Assembly: GCF_002914525.1 (NCBI RefSeq)
Contig: NZ_LODW01000139.1
Coordinates: 186,001-250,000, forward strand
Length of the DNA stretch: 64,000 nucleotides
From: Rhizobium hidalgonense
GTDB taxonomy: Bacteria; Pseudomonadota; Alphaproteobacteria; Rhizobiales; Rhizobiaceae
Reading direction: 5' to 3'
Shown piece after piece: positions 17,825 to 25,498 of the stretch. Below the pieces are notes generated by a model. It saw only the letters and a program-made list of their open reading frames with translations. It did no database searches and was not told where the DNA came from. The translations under genes and the position numbers were made by a program. Every line of letters begins with the position of its first letter. Position 1 is the stretch's first letter.

Positions 17825-18871
17825 TTAAGCCGTTCCAAGCCGTCTGATATTCCCCACCAATTCCCCCGCCAACCGTAGCGAGGCGGCGGTTGCCATCGTC
17901 ATCTGCGGCAGCAGCAGCCATTCGAGCGTCCAGGCGGCACCGGAGCGTTCCTGTTCATGAACAAGGGACTGGTGGATGCCTGAAAGAACAGTGGCGGTGA
18001 AGCGGGCGAGCGAGACCAGGACTTCGGCGGCAACCGGGTTCTGCTTGTGGGCCATCGCCGACGAGGTGCCGCCGCCTGCGATTTCGATCTCGTGGCCCAT
18101 CTGAGCAAGCAGGGCGATATCCTGGCCGATCTTGCCGAGGCTGCCCGAAATCGACGAGAACAGGCCGGCAATATCGGCGATCGGAAGCCGCCCGCTCTGC
18201 CATTGCGTTATATCGGTCAGGCCGAGTTCCTGGGCGAGCGAGGCGCGGATTGCCGGGCCTTGCGCCCCGAGCTTGTCCAGCGTGCCGGCGGCGCCACCGA
18301 ACTGGACGGGAAAATTTTGCTCGGTCAGGCGGTCGCGATAGGTGATCAGCGGTGCGCGCCAGGCATTGAGCCGGTCGGAGACCGTGATCGGGATCGCCAC
18401 CTGCATGCGGGTATGGCCCATCAGCCGGTTGCCGCCGAACTGGCGATCGAGCCCATCGAGCCCTGCGGCAATAGTAGAAAGCCGGCCGGCAAACAGAAAG
18501 GTGATCGCCTTCAGGCGGATCATCAGGCTGGTGTCGATCACATCCTGGCTGGTGGCGCCGAGATGCAGGCTGTTGGCCGCTTCCTCGCCGACCGCGGCGC
18601 GCAGCTGTTTGACGAGATCGGGGACGACGACCCCGTCCCGTGCCGTTGCCGATCGCAGGCTGGCGAGATCGGGAGAGAAGCCGGCGCAGATTTCGGCGAT
18701 CCGTCTTGCGGCTTCGGCAGGGATGAAACCATGGCCGGCTTCGGCCTTGGCCAGTGCCGCTTCGAAGGAGAGCATGGCGCGGATATCGGCCTCGGCGGAG
18801 AAGTAGGGCGCGATTTCGTCGTCGCCGAGCAGGCCGGAGAGGAAGGGGTGGTCGAAGGGCGATGCGGTCAT
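17825..18871 (-). CDS. pcaB: 3-carboxy-cis,cis-muconate cycloisomerase
   Basis: A 348-residue member of the fumarase/aspartase superfamily, with SLHLGATSQDVIDTSL, GHTRMQVAIPITVSDRL and the signature GGGTSSAMAHKQNPVAAE. It cyclises 3-carboxymuconate from ring cleavage to 4-carboxymuconolactone. It is the distal gene of pcaDCHGB. The start ATG at 18871 (MTASPFDHP) was chosen; the frame continues upstream through a RIME-like repeat and that part is not protein-like. Confidence 0.93.
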   Translation of the reverse strand: MTASPFDHPFLSGLLGDDEIAPYFSAEADIRAMLSFEAALAKAEAGHGFIPAEAARRIAEICAGFSPDLASLRSATARDGVVVPDLVKQLRAAVGEEAANSLHLGATSQDVIDTSLMIRLKAITFLFAGRLSTIAAGLDGLDRQFGGNRLMGHTRMQVAIPITVSDRLNAWRAPLITYRDRLTEQNFPVQFGGAAGTLDKLGAQGPAIRASLAQELGLTDITQWQSGRLPIADIAGLFSSISGSLGKIGQDIALLAQMGHEIEIAGGGTSSAMAHKQNPVAAEVLVSLARFTATVLSGIHQSLVHEQERSGAAWTLEWLLLPQMTMATAASLRLAGELVGNIRRLGTA

Positions 18872-18890
18872 GGTCTTCTCGTTCGTGATG

Positions 18891-19064
18891 GTGGCCCCCT
18901 CATCCGGCGCCGCCACCCCCGGGGTCGAGCCACTGGTCTCGACCCGTCCTTCGGGCCCCCGAGGGGCGAAAGGACTTGGGCAATGTCGGTGCCTATGAGC
19001 AGGCGATCTCGTATGGCACTGTTCCCCTCTCCCCGTCGAGGAGAGGGCAGGGTGAGGGGGCCAC
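18891..19064. repeat. RIME-like element inside the pca operon
   Basis: A 174-base element bounded by a perfect 12-base terminal inverted repeat, GTGGCCCCCTCA / TGAGGGGGCCAC. Internal hairpins include GGGTCGAG/CTCGACCC (18919-18942 region) and CCCTCTCC/GGAGAGGG. It lies in the gap between pcaG and pcaB, so it interrupts an otherwise tightly packed operon. It is similar in ends and size to the element at 13049. Confidence 0.75.
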
Positions 19065-19100
19065 TTGCGCGGAGCCCTCAAACAAGCCACCCGCATACTC

Positions 19101-19712
19101 TCAAATATCCAGAAACACCGTTTCGTCAGCACCCTGCAGACGAATGTCGAAATGGCAAGTCGCGCCGTCACGACTGGCAATCATGGTTGCGACGCGCTCG
19201 CGATGTTCGATGCGCGACAGCAGCGGGTCGCCAGCATTGGCCTCCGTCTCCTCCGGGAAGTACATGCGCGTCTGCAGGCCGATATTGATGCCGCGGGCGA
19301 CGATCCAGACCGTGATGTGCGGGGCCTGCCTGCGACCGTCCTTGAAGGGGACGCGGCCGGGCTTGATGGTCTCGAAGCTGTAGACGCCGTCTTCACTGCG
19401 GGTCGGGCAGCGGCCCCAGCCGGTGAAATTCGGATCGGCGGCGCCGCGCATCTCCGAGGGGCTGTTATAGAGGCCGGCGCTGTCGGCCTGCCAGATCTCG
19501 ACGACGGCATCGCGCACCAGCGCGCCGGCGCCGTCGAAGATACGGCCGGTGACGGTGATGCGCTCGCCGAGCGTCTTGTCGTTGACCATCTGCGTGCCGA
19601 GATCGCTGTCGTAGACGCCCGTTATGTCGCAGAAATTCGGCGTCAGGCCGATATGGACGTACGGCCCTGCCGTCTGCGACGGGGTTTCCTTGAGATAGCC
19701 GAGCTGCTGCAT
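19101..19712 (-). CDS. pcaG: protocatechuate 3,4-dioxygenase alpha subunit
   Basis: A 203-residue intradiol dioxygenase subunit beginning MQQLGYLKETPSQTAGPYVHIGL. The family motif AVVEIWQADSAG and the FTGWGR segment are present, but the four iron ligands are lacking, as expected of the alpha chain. It pairs with PcaH to cleave protocatechuate to 3-carboxy-cis,cis-muconate. The ATG at 19712 was preferred because GGAGGG lies about ten bases upstream; a TTG at 19718 would add two residues. Confidence 0.93.
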   Translation of the reverse strand: MQQLGYLKETPSQTAGPYVHIGLTPNFCDITGVYDSDLGTQMVNDKTLGERITVTGRIFDGAGALVRDAVVEIWQADSAGLYNSPSEMRGAADPNFTGWGRCPTRSEDGVYSFETIKPGRVPFKDGRRQAPHITVWIVARGINIGLQTRMYFPEETEANAGDPLLSRIEHRERVATMIASRDGATCHFDIRLQGADETVFLDI

Positions 19713-19714
19713 GG

Positions 19715-20464
19715 TCAATTGCCCTCCAGCCTGTTTTCGAACATCGTCGAGCGGCGGCCGCGCAGGACGATATCGAATTTATAGGCTCGTGAATCCATCG
19801 GGATCGTGTTGCCCCAGTCGAGCGGCGCGATCAGCTGCTCGATCGCCGCCTTGTCGGGGATGGTGCCGACGATCGGACATTTCCAAATCATCGGATCGCC
19901 CTCAAAATACATCTGGGTGATCAGCCGCTGGGCAAAGCCGTGGCCGAAAATCGAGAAATGGATATGGGCGGGGCGCCAGTCGTTGACGCCGTTCGGCCAG
20001 GGATAGGCGCCGGGCCGCACTGTGCGGAAATGGTAGCGCCCCTCCTCATCGGTGATGGCGCGGCCGCAGCCACCGAAATTCGGGTCGATCGCCGCCAGAT
20101 AGCTTTCCTTCTTGTGGCGGTAGCGACCGCCGGCATTGGCCTGCCAGAACTCGACCAGCGCGCCGGCAACCGGTTTTGCGCGTTCGTCGAGCACCCGGCC
20201 ATGAACGATGATGCGTTCGCCGATGGCGCTTTCGCCGGGCCGCGCGTAATTCAGGATCAGGTCGTTGTCGAGTTCGCCGATCATCGAATTGCCGAAGACC
20301 GGGCCCGTCGTTTCGGAGATCGTGCCGTCGAGCGACAGCAGCGCGCGTTGCGGCGCGCGCAGCACTGACGTCTTGTAGCCGGGGGTCAGCGCCGGCGCAT
20401 GCCAGGCTCGGTCGCGGGCAAAGAAGGCGCCGGTCTCGGGCTTTTGGTTGGGTCGTTCGGACAT
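19715..20464 (-). CDS. pcaH: protocatechuate 3,4-dioxygenase beta subunit
   Basis: A 249-residue catalytic subunit. The non-haem Fe(III) ligands are visible: Y115 (GGRYRH), Y154 (GAYPW), H167 and H169 (PAHIHFS). It makes the ring-opening extradiol-free (intradiol) cleavage of protocatechuate. Its stop lies two bases before the pcaG ATG, and it starts nine bases after the pcaC stop, so it is tightly packed in pcaDCHGB. Confidence 0.95.
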   Translation of the reverse strand: MSERPNQKPETGAFFARDRAWHAPALTPGYKTSVLRAPQRALLSLDGTISETTGPVFGNSMIGELDNDLILNYARPGESAIGERIIVHGRVLDERAKPVAGALVEFWQANAGGRYRHKKESYLAAIDPNFGGCGRAITDEEGRYHFRTVRPGAYPWPNGVNDWRPAHIHFSIFGHGFAQRLITQMYFEGDPMIWKCPIVGTIPDKAAIEQLIAPLDWGNTIPMDSRAYKFDIVLRGRRSTMFENRLEGN

Positions 20465-20473
20465 ATCTCTCCC

Positions 20474-20878
20474 TCAGGCCGCCTTCTCGGCGTCCATCTG
20501 TGCAAAGGCCTGCTTGGCAATCTTGATCGCGTGGTTGGCAGCGGGAACGCCGGCATAGATCGCCACATGTAAGAGCGCCTCGCAAATATCCTCGCGGGTC
20601 GCACCCGTTTGGGCGGTGGCGCGCACATGCATGGCGACCTCGTCATCCTGGCCGAGAGCGGCGAGCAGCGCGATGGTGACGATCGAGCGCTCGCGTTTGC
20701 TCAACGCCGGGCGCGACCAGACATGGCCCCAGGCGGCTTCGGTGATCAATTCCTGGAAGGGGCGGTCGAATTCGGTCGTCGCGGCCGCGGCGCGGTCGAC
20801 ATGGGCGTCGCCGAGCACGGCACGGCGGGTCGCCATGCCCTGCCGGTAACGCTCGGAGGAGGAGGCGGTCTCGTTCAT
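20474..20878 (-). CDS. pcaC: 4-carboxymuconolactone decarboxylase
   Basis: A 134-residue AhpD-fold protein with the full-length family pattern: PFQELITEAAWGHVWSRP, LSKRERSIVTIALLAALG and the helical EVAMHVRATAQTGATREDICE with a conserved histidine. It converts 4-carboxymuconolactone to 3-oxoadipate enol-lactone. It overlaps the upstream pcaD stop by four bases. It is not fused to pcaD, unlike in some bacteria where PcaL is a fusion. Confidence 0.95.
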   Translation of the reverse strand: MNETASSSERYRQGMATRRAVLGDAHVDRAAAATTEFDRPFQELITEAAWGHVWSRPALSKRERSIVTIALLAALGQDDEVAMHVRATAQTGATREDICEALLHVAIYAGVPAANHAIKIAKQAFAQMDAEKAA

Positions 20879-21684
20879 CGGTTGGTGTCTCCAGGTGGGA
20901 TGGATGTGAGGAAGGCGCGGATGATCGCCGTCAGCGCCTCCGGCTGCTCGACGCAGGGAATATGCGCGCAGTCGGCGATCACCTCGTAGCGGGCGTCCGG
21001 GATCAGCCGCGCCGTGGAGAGCACGAGATCGGGCGGCGTCGAGCCGTCCTGGTCGCCGACGATGCAGATCGTCGGCACAGCGATCGCCTTGGCCGCTTCG
21101 GAAAAATCAGCATCACGGATGGCTTCGCAGGCGGCGATATACCCCTCGACCGGCTGGCGCGTCAGCATGTTGCAATAGCCGGAATAGGCGGTGTTTTCGG
21201 GCCGGCGGAAGGCCGGCGTAAACCAGCGCTCCATGATGGCGTCGACGATGCTGGCGATGCCGTTTTTCGCCACCGCGGCGATGCGGGCGTTCCAGCTCTC
21301 AGCCGTGCCGATCTTGTGGGCGGTGTCGCAAAGAATCAGCGCGCCGACCAGATCCGGCCGCCGCTGATAGAGCGACTGGGCGATCAGGCCGCCGACCGAG
21401 AGCCCACAGACAACGGCATTTTTCACCGACAGCAGATCGAGCAGGCCGGCGAGATCGGTGGCATGATCCTCGATCGACGAGGGGAGCTGACCGACATCGG
21501 AAAGGCCGTGGCCGCGCTTGTCGTAAAGCACGATGGCGTAGTCCCCGGCAAGCCGCACCACGACGTCGCGCCAGATGCGGAAATCCGTCCCGAGCGAATT
21601 GGTAAAGACGATCACCGGCCGGTCGGCAGGCGCACCGATGACCTGATAATGGATCGTCACGTCGTTTATGCGGGCAAATTGCAC
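20875..21684 (-). CDS. pcaD: 3-oxoadipate enol-lactonase
   Basis: A 269-residue alpha/beta hydrolase starting (V/M)QFARINDVTIHY. The triad is Ser in CGLSVGGLIAQ, Asp in VGDQDGSTPP and His in ADCAHIPCVEQP. It hydrolyses the enol-lactone to 3-oxoadipate. The start is taken as GTG 21684 because GGAGAG sits five bases upstream; an ATG at 21699 would add five residues but has a poor site. It is the first gene of pcaDCHGB, divergent from pcaQ. Confidence 0.93.
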   Translation of the reverse strand: MQFARINDVTIHYQVIGAPADRPVIVFTNSLGTDFRIWRDVVVRLAGDYAIVLYDKRGHGLSDVGQLPSSIEDHATDLAGLLDLLSVKNAVVCGLSVGGLIAQSLYQRRPDLVGALILCDTAHKIGTAESWNARIAAVAKNGIASIVDAIMERWFTPAFRRPENTAYSGYCNMLTRQPVEGYIAACEAIRDADFSEAAKAIAVPTICIVGDQDGSTPPDLVLSTARLIPDARYEVIADCAHIPCVEQPEALTAIIRAFLTSIPPGDTNR

Positions 21685-21859
21685 GTCGCTCTCCTCCATC
21701 AAGTCAGTCCAACCGAGAGGCTGGCATTGGTTTGGTTCCGCTAGCGAGGTCCGGACAAGGGCGCCTACGCTGCGAATGGCTCCGTCCGTCCCTCCATCCT
21801 CTCTCATGCTCGGCCTTGAGCAGAGCATCCCACGGCACCCACCGGTAGCTGTGGCATGG

Positions 21860-21882
21860 ATCCTCGGGTCAAGCCCGAGGAT
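21860..21882. repeat. palindromic repeat in the pcaD-pcaQ intergenic region
   Basis: A perfect 9-base stem, ATCCTCGGG / CCCGAGGAT, around a TCAAG loop. The core and its flanks look like a dispersed palindromic element common in rhizobial intergenic DNA. It lies roughly in the middle of the 322-base pcaD-pcaQ gap and so separates the two promoters. Confidence 0.6.
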
Positions 21883-21985
21883 GACGGAGAGTGGGGTTGG
21901 CTTCCCGCCAAACTTGTCACCGCCTCCGGATAGCAAAACTGAATGGTTGATCCGGTTAAGTAAAATGATATTTTCAGGCGTTTCG

Positions 21986-22001
21986 ATAACCCAGGAGTTA
22001 T
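21986..22001 (+). promoter_or_regulatory. candidate PcaQ operator
   Basis: ATAACCCAGGAGTTAT contains the inverted repeat ATAAC/GTTAT and matches ten of twelve specified positions of the PcaQ site as I remember it from Sinorhizobium (ATAACC-N4-GGTTAA). It ends six bases before the pcaQ ATG, which is close for an activator of pcaD, so it may serve autoregulation. A separate GGTTAA half-site lies at 21954-21959. Confidence 0.35.
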
Positions 22002-22006
22002 GGGAG

Positions 22007-22924
22007 ATGATCGACAGCCGCGTCAAGTTTCGTCATCTGCAGACCTTTGTCGAGGTGGCGCGGCAGAAGAGCGTCATGAAGGCGGCCGAATTGCTGCATG
22101 TCAGCCAGCCGGCGGTGACGAAGACGATCCGCGAGCTGGAGCAGGCGCTGGGTGTCGCCGTCTTCGAGCGTGACGGCCGCGGCATCAAGATCACCCGTTA
22201 CGGCGAGGTCTTCCTGCGTCATGCCGGGGCGGCGCTGACGGCGCTGCGCCAGGGTCTCGATTCCGTCTCGCAGGAGCAGTTCGCCGATGCGCCGCCGATC
22301 CGCATCGGCGCGCTGCCGACGGTGTCGTCGCGCATCATGCCGCGGGCGATGGAACTCTTCCTCAAGGAGCGGACCTGGAGCCGGGTGAAGATCGTCACCG
22401 GCGAGAATGCCGTATTGCTGGAGCAGCTCCGCGTCGGCGATCTCGACGTCGTCGTCGGCCGCCTGGCCGGGGCGGAGAAGATGGCGGGCTTTTCCTTCGA
22501 GCATCTCTATTCCGAGCAGGTGGTCTTTGCCGTTCGCCCCGGCCATCCGCTGCTCGACGGCCGGCAATCGCCCTTTGCTGGTTTCGGCGACTATACGGTG
22601 CTGATGCCGACGCGGGGTTCGATCATCCGGCCGGTGGTCGAAAATTTCCTCATCGCCAACGGCGTCTCCAGCCTGCCGAACCAGATCGAGACGGTGTCGG
22701 ATTCCTTCGGCCGCGCGTTCCTCAGGGGAGGCGACGCAATCTGGATCATTTCCAACGGCGTGGTGGCCGACGATGTGGCCGACGGCCGGCTGGCGCTGCT
22801 GCCGGTCGATACCGGCGAGACCAAGGGGCCGGTGGGGCTGACGATGCGTGCCGATGCCGTGCCGTCCGTGCCGCAATCGATCCTGATGCAGACGATCCGC
22901 GAAGCGGCCGGGCAGCTTTCCTGA
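22007..22924 (+). CDS. pcaQ: LysR-type regulator of the pca operon
   Basis: A 305-residue LysR regulator. The N-terminal helix-turn-helix reads RHLQTFVEVARQKSVMKAAELLHVSQPAVTKTIRELEQALG; the effector domain follows from about residue 90 (IRIGALPTVSSRIMP). It is divergent from pcaDCHGB, the standard arrangement for PcaQ, which activates the operon in response to pathway lactone. The start ATG 22007 (MIDSRVKFRHL) fits the family's N-terminus; the longer frame upstream reads through the repeat element and was rejected. Confidence 0.92.
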   Translation: MIDSRVKFRHLQTFVEVARQKSVMKAAELLHVSQPAVTKTIRELEQALGVAVFERDGRGIKITRYGEVFLRHAGAALTALRQGLDSVSQEQFADAPPIRIGALPTVSSRIMPRAMELFLKERTWSRVKIVTGENAVLLEQLRVGDLDVVVGRLAGAEKMAGFSFEHLYSEQVVFAVRPGHPLLDGRQSPFAGFGDYTVLMPTRGSIIRPVVENFLIANGVSSLPNQIETVSDSFGRAFLRGGDAIWIISNGVVADDVADGRLALLPVDTGETKGPVGLTMRADAVPSVPQSILMQTIREAAGQLS

Positions 22925-22962
22925 AGCCAGGCTCTTTAAATCCGCTTGAAGATCGCCCAGAT

Positions 22963-22977
22963 TTGGACTATGTCTAA
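22963..22977 (+). promoter_or_regulatory. candidate autoregulatory operator of RES/Xre pair
   Basis: TTGGAC-TAT-GTCTAA is an inverted repeat with one mismatch, located 20 bases before the antitoxin start. Xre-type antitoxins usually repress their own promoter by binding such repeats. Inferred from position and symmetry. Confidence 0.35.
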
Positions 22978-22996
22978 TTCAAGACAGGAGACTTTC

Positions 22997-23518
22997 ATGC
23001 AGCACGCGCGACGCACGCAGCGGGAAAGCCAGGCGCCACAGCGGCTGGACATGAAGCGCTTTGCGCCGGCAAACCGTCGGAAGCTCAGCGCACCGGCCTT
23101 GCGAACCTTCCTGGCAATCGCCGATCTCTGGGGCCTGAGCGAAGAGCAGCGGCTGCTGGTGCTCGGCTATCCCTCCCGCTCGACCTACCACAGCTGGGCC
23201 AAGCAGGCGCGCGAGCATGGGGCTTTCACCCTCGATGTCGATACGCTGACCCGGATATCCGCCCTGCTCGGCATTCATCAGGCGCTCGGTGTGCTGTTTG
23301 CCGATGAACGCGGCGGCGTCGCCTGGCTGCGCACACCGCATCAGGCGTCGGTTTTTGGCGGGCATCCGCCGCTCGACGTGGTGACGAACGGAACCCAGGA
23401 CGGCTTGATAACCGTGCGCCGCTTCCTCGATGGCGCCCGCGGTGGTGTCTATATGCAGCCGAACAGGCTCGACGACGCTTTCACGCCCTATGAAGATGCG
23501 GACATCGTCTTCCGGTGA
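22997..23518 (+). CDS. MbcA/ParS/Xre-type antitoxin
   Basis: A 173-residue protein. The middle (LSAPALRTFLAIADLWGLSEEQRLLVLGYPSRSTYHSWAK region) is the helix-turn-helix typical of these antitoxins, and the C-terminal part (LGIHQALGVLFADERGGVAWLRTPHQASVFGGHPPLDVV) is the toxin-binding domain formerly called DUF2384. It neutralises the RES toxin encoded immediately downstream and probably represses the promoter. The ATG 22997 follows AGGAG; the stop overlaps the toxin GTG start by three bases. Confidence 0.85.
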   Translation: MQHARRTQRESQAPQRLDMKRFAPANRRKLSAPALRTFLAIADLWGLSEEQRLLVLGYPSRSTYHSWAKQAREHGAFTLDVDTLTRISALLGIHQALGVLFADERGGVAWLRTPHQASVFGGHPPLDVVTNGTQDGLITVRRFLDGARGGVYMQPNRLDDAFTPYEDADIVFR

Positions 23519-24186
23519 GCGACCGTTTTGCCGAGGCACCGCGTCCATCCTACCGGCTGATCCCGTCGCAATTTCCGCCGATCGGGCTTTTCGAGACGGT
23601 GGCGAGGGCGGCCGATCTCGAAGCCGTGATGGAGCTTGTGGGATGGACCAACGACCGTCTCGTTGCCGACCGCATCCAGCGGCTTCCCGAGGATGAATGG
23701 GTTTACGGCGTGCCGAACGCCAGCATCGTCATGGCGGCTTTCCTGCATGTCGCCCCCGGTGGCATGCGCTTCAACGGCGCCGATCTCGGCGCCTGGTATG
23801 CCGCCGACCACCTCAAGACAGCCGCCGCCGAGGTCGGCCATCACCTCAGGCGCGAAACCGTCGCGCGCGGTGTGGCGACGATGGTGCGGACCTATCGAAG
23901 CTATTCGGCCATCCTGATCGGCGACTATCTCGACATTCGCGGCGAACAGGCGCTGCGGCGCGACGTCTATGACGGTACCAGCTATGCGGCGTCGCAGGTG
24001 CTGGGCGAAGAGGTGCGTTCGAGCGGCGGCGCCGGCATCCTCTATGACAGTGTCCGGCTGAGGGGCGGGGTCAACATCGCCGCGCATCGGCCGAGGAATA
24101 TCCGCGACGTGGCGCAGGCCGATCACTTCGAAATCACCGTTTTCGCCACTGACCGCCGCATCGATGTCAGGAAGCTTGCCCCCTGA
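23515..24186 (+). CDS. RES-domain toxin (NAD-consuming family)
   Basis: A 223-residue RES-domain protein. Family positions are visible: the Arg in SYRLIPSQFPP, the RFNGADLGAWYAA block, and the late GGAGILYDSVR serine. RES toxins such as MbcT act as NAD+ phosphorylases or ADP-ribosyltransferases that deplete or modify cellular targets. The GTG start is embedded in the antitoxin stop (GTGA), as expected for a coupled type II toxin-antitoxin pair. At 223 residues it is longer than the smallest RES toxins, and its activity is untested. Confidence 0.85.
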   Translation: MSDRFAEAPRPSYRLIPSQFPPIGLFETVARAADLEAVMELVGWTNDRLVADRIQRLPEDEWVYGVPNASIVMAAFLHVAPGGMRFNGADLGAWYAADHLKTAAAEVGHHLRRETVARGVATMVRTYRSYSAILIGDYLDIRGEQALRRDVYDGTSYAASQVLGEEVRSSGGAGILYDSVRLRGGVNIAAHRPRNIRDVAQADHFEITVFATDRRIDVRKLAP

Positions 24187-24206
24187 CGACGGCAGTCGCA
24201 GGCGGC

Positions 24207-25007
24207 TTAAACCGGCAACCGCTCGGCCCAGGCCTTGGCCGCCTTTGCCATCGTGGCGAGGTGGTCGGCAGCGGAAAAGCCTGAGATTGTCTTGCGCGGC
24301 TTGAGGTCGTGGTCGCCGTCCTCGAGCCAGAGGATCTCGATCCGGTCGGAGAGATCATAGCCCGGCACCTCGTCACGCTCGGCCCAGGCCTTGGCCGCCT
24401 TTGCCATCGTGGCGAGGTGGTCGGCAGCGGAAAAGCCTGAGATTGTCTTGCGCGGCTTGAGGTCGTGGTCGCCGTCCTCGAGCCAGAGGATCTCGATCCG
24501 GTCGGAGAGATCATAGCCCGGCACCTCGTCCCGCGTCCCGAATTCGTCGCGTGTTCCCTGGCAGATCAGCGCGGGTGTTGTCATCCCCTTGAGATGACCG
24601 GTGCGCAGTTTCGTCGGCTGGCCGGGCGGATGGAAGGGATAGCCGAGGCAGAGCAGGCCGGCGATCTTCCCCCTGCCATGGAGATCGTCGGCGACCATGC
24701 TGGCGACGCGTCCACCCATCGACTTGCCGCCGATGATCAGCGGACCGCCGGCTTCGAGTTCGGCGATTGCCGCCTCATATTCAGGATTGAGTGTTTCGGC
24801 CCGCGGCGGCGGCTTGCGGCCTCCGGTGCGGCGGGCGGCCATATAGGCGAATTCGAAGCGGGCAACCCTGAAGCCGACGCCGGCAAGCGCTTCTGCCGCT
24901 GCTGTCATCGACCCCGAATCCATCGGCGCTCCGGCACCATGCGCAAGCAGGATGGTGAAACGGGCATTACGGGGGCCTTGAAGCAGAAACCTGTCAGACA
25001 TCGACAA
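24207..25007 (-). CDS. alpha/beta hydrolase (KANL3/Tex30-like) with duplicated C-terminus
   Basis: A 266-residue hydrolase: LLAHGAGAPMDSGSM, nucleophile GGKSMGGR, CQGTRDEFG for the acid, LEDGDHDLKP for the catalytic His. The last 104 residues are two identical 52-residue copies, each containing DGDHDLKP, because the DNA carries a perfect in-frame 156-base tandem duplication. Without the extra copy the protein would be 214 residues, close to the family's usual length. It likely has two candidate catalytic histidines, of which one fits the fold. It is convergent with the RES toxin gene. Confidence 0.8.
   Translation of the reverse strand: MSMSDRFLLQGPRNARFTILLAHGAGAPMDSGSMTAAAEALAGVGFRVARFEFAYMAARRTGGRKPPPRAETLNPEYEAAIAELEAGGPLIIGGKSMGGRVASMVADDLHGRGKIAGLLCLGYPFHPPGQPTKLRTGHLKGMTTPALICQGTRDEFGTRDEVPGYDLSDRIEILWLEDGDHDLKPRKTISGFSAADHLATMAKAAKAWAERDEVPGYDLSDRIEILWLEDGDHDLKPRKTISGFSAADHLATMAKAAKAWAERLPV
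24220..24530. repeat. perfect 156-base direct tandem repeat within a gene
   Basis: The sequence from 24220 to 24374 is repeated without a mismatch at 24376 to 24530, a period of 156 bases (52 codons), so the reading frame is kept. Perfect identity suggests a recent slippage or unequal-exchange event, or an assembly artefact. Confidence 0.9.
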
Positions 25008-25071
25008 TCCTCCATTCGGTCATCGGAACCATGTCGGCGCCCGTGACTTTTTCCTCGAAAGGAGACGGACA

Positions 25072-25254
25072 ATGTCGACGAATGATGAAAACGTAAAGCC
25101 CGAGCAGCGCCGCCCCAAAGATGTGAGCGCCGTTCCCGAAAAGCCGGAGCCCGCCGACGCAGAATCGATGGCGCCGCCGACAGTACAGCCGGCCGGAGCA
25201 GGCGACAAAAGCGAACGGCCCGTGGTCAACCCAGTCACCGGCGTCGCCATTTAG
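25072..25254 (+). CDS. small proline-rich disordered protein
   Basis: A 60-residue hydrophilic protein rich in Pro, Glu, Lys and Ala with no hydrophobic core; it looks intrinsically disordered. An AAGGAGA ribosome site six bases before the ATG supports translation, and a strong factor-independent terminator lies about 130 bases downstream. Divergent from the duplicated hydrolase. No family recognised, so function is unknown. Confidence 0.6.
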   Translation: MSTNDENVKPEQRRPKDVSAVPEKPEPADAESMAPPTVQPAGAGDKSERPVVNPVTGVAI

Positions 25255-25381
25255 GCGTCGCAAAACTATGATGCGGATCGGCCCTTGAAACCGCGGCGGA
25301 GAGGGTCCATATAGCGGTCCTGCCTGAAAAATGGATGCGCACGGTATCGACGTCGTCGAACTGTTCGCTGTCCGACAGGAT

Positions 25382-25416
25382 AAGGGCGCTCCCCGCAAGG
25401 GTCGAGCGCCCTTTTT
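25382..25416 (+). terminator. factor-independent terminator
   Basis: A 10-base stem, AAGGGCGCTC / GAGCGCCCTT, with a 12-base loop is followed by a T-run (TTTTT) on the plus strand. It would end the message of the 60-residue gene or of a small RNA from the 25255-25380 interval. Confidence 0.8.
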
Positions 25417-25498
25417 GCTTTTCGGACGTCAGCTGGAATGACGGTCTTGGGTTCGTGCTGGTGGCGATAGCGAGCATCTCCCACCATAATCTATATAG

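Noticed and set aside
18872..19180. N-terminal extension of pcaB
   Set aside because: It reads through the RIME-like element into pcaG and lacks homology-like character; the ATG at 18871 gives the normal length.
21944..21959. possible PcaQ site around GGTTAA
   Set aside because: Only the right half matches the remembered consensus; the left half (TGGTTG) does not match at all.
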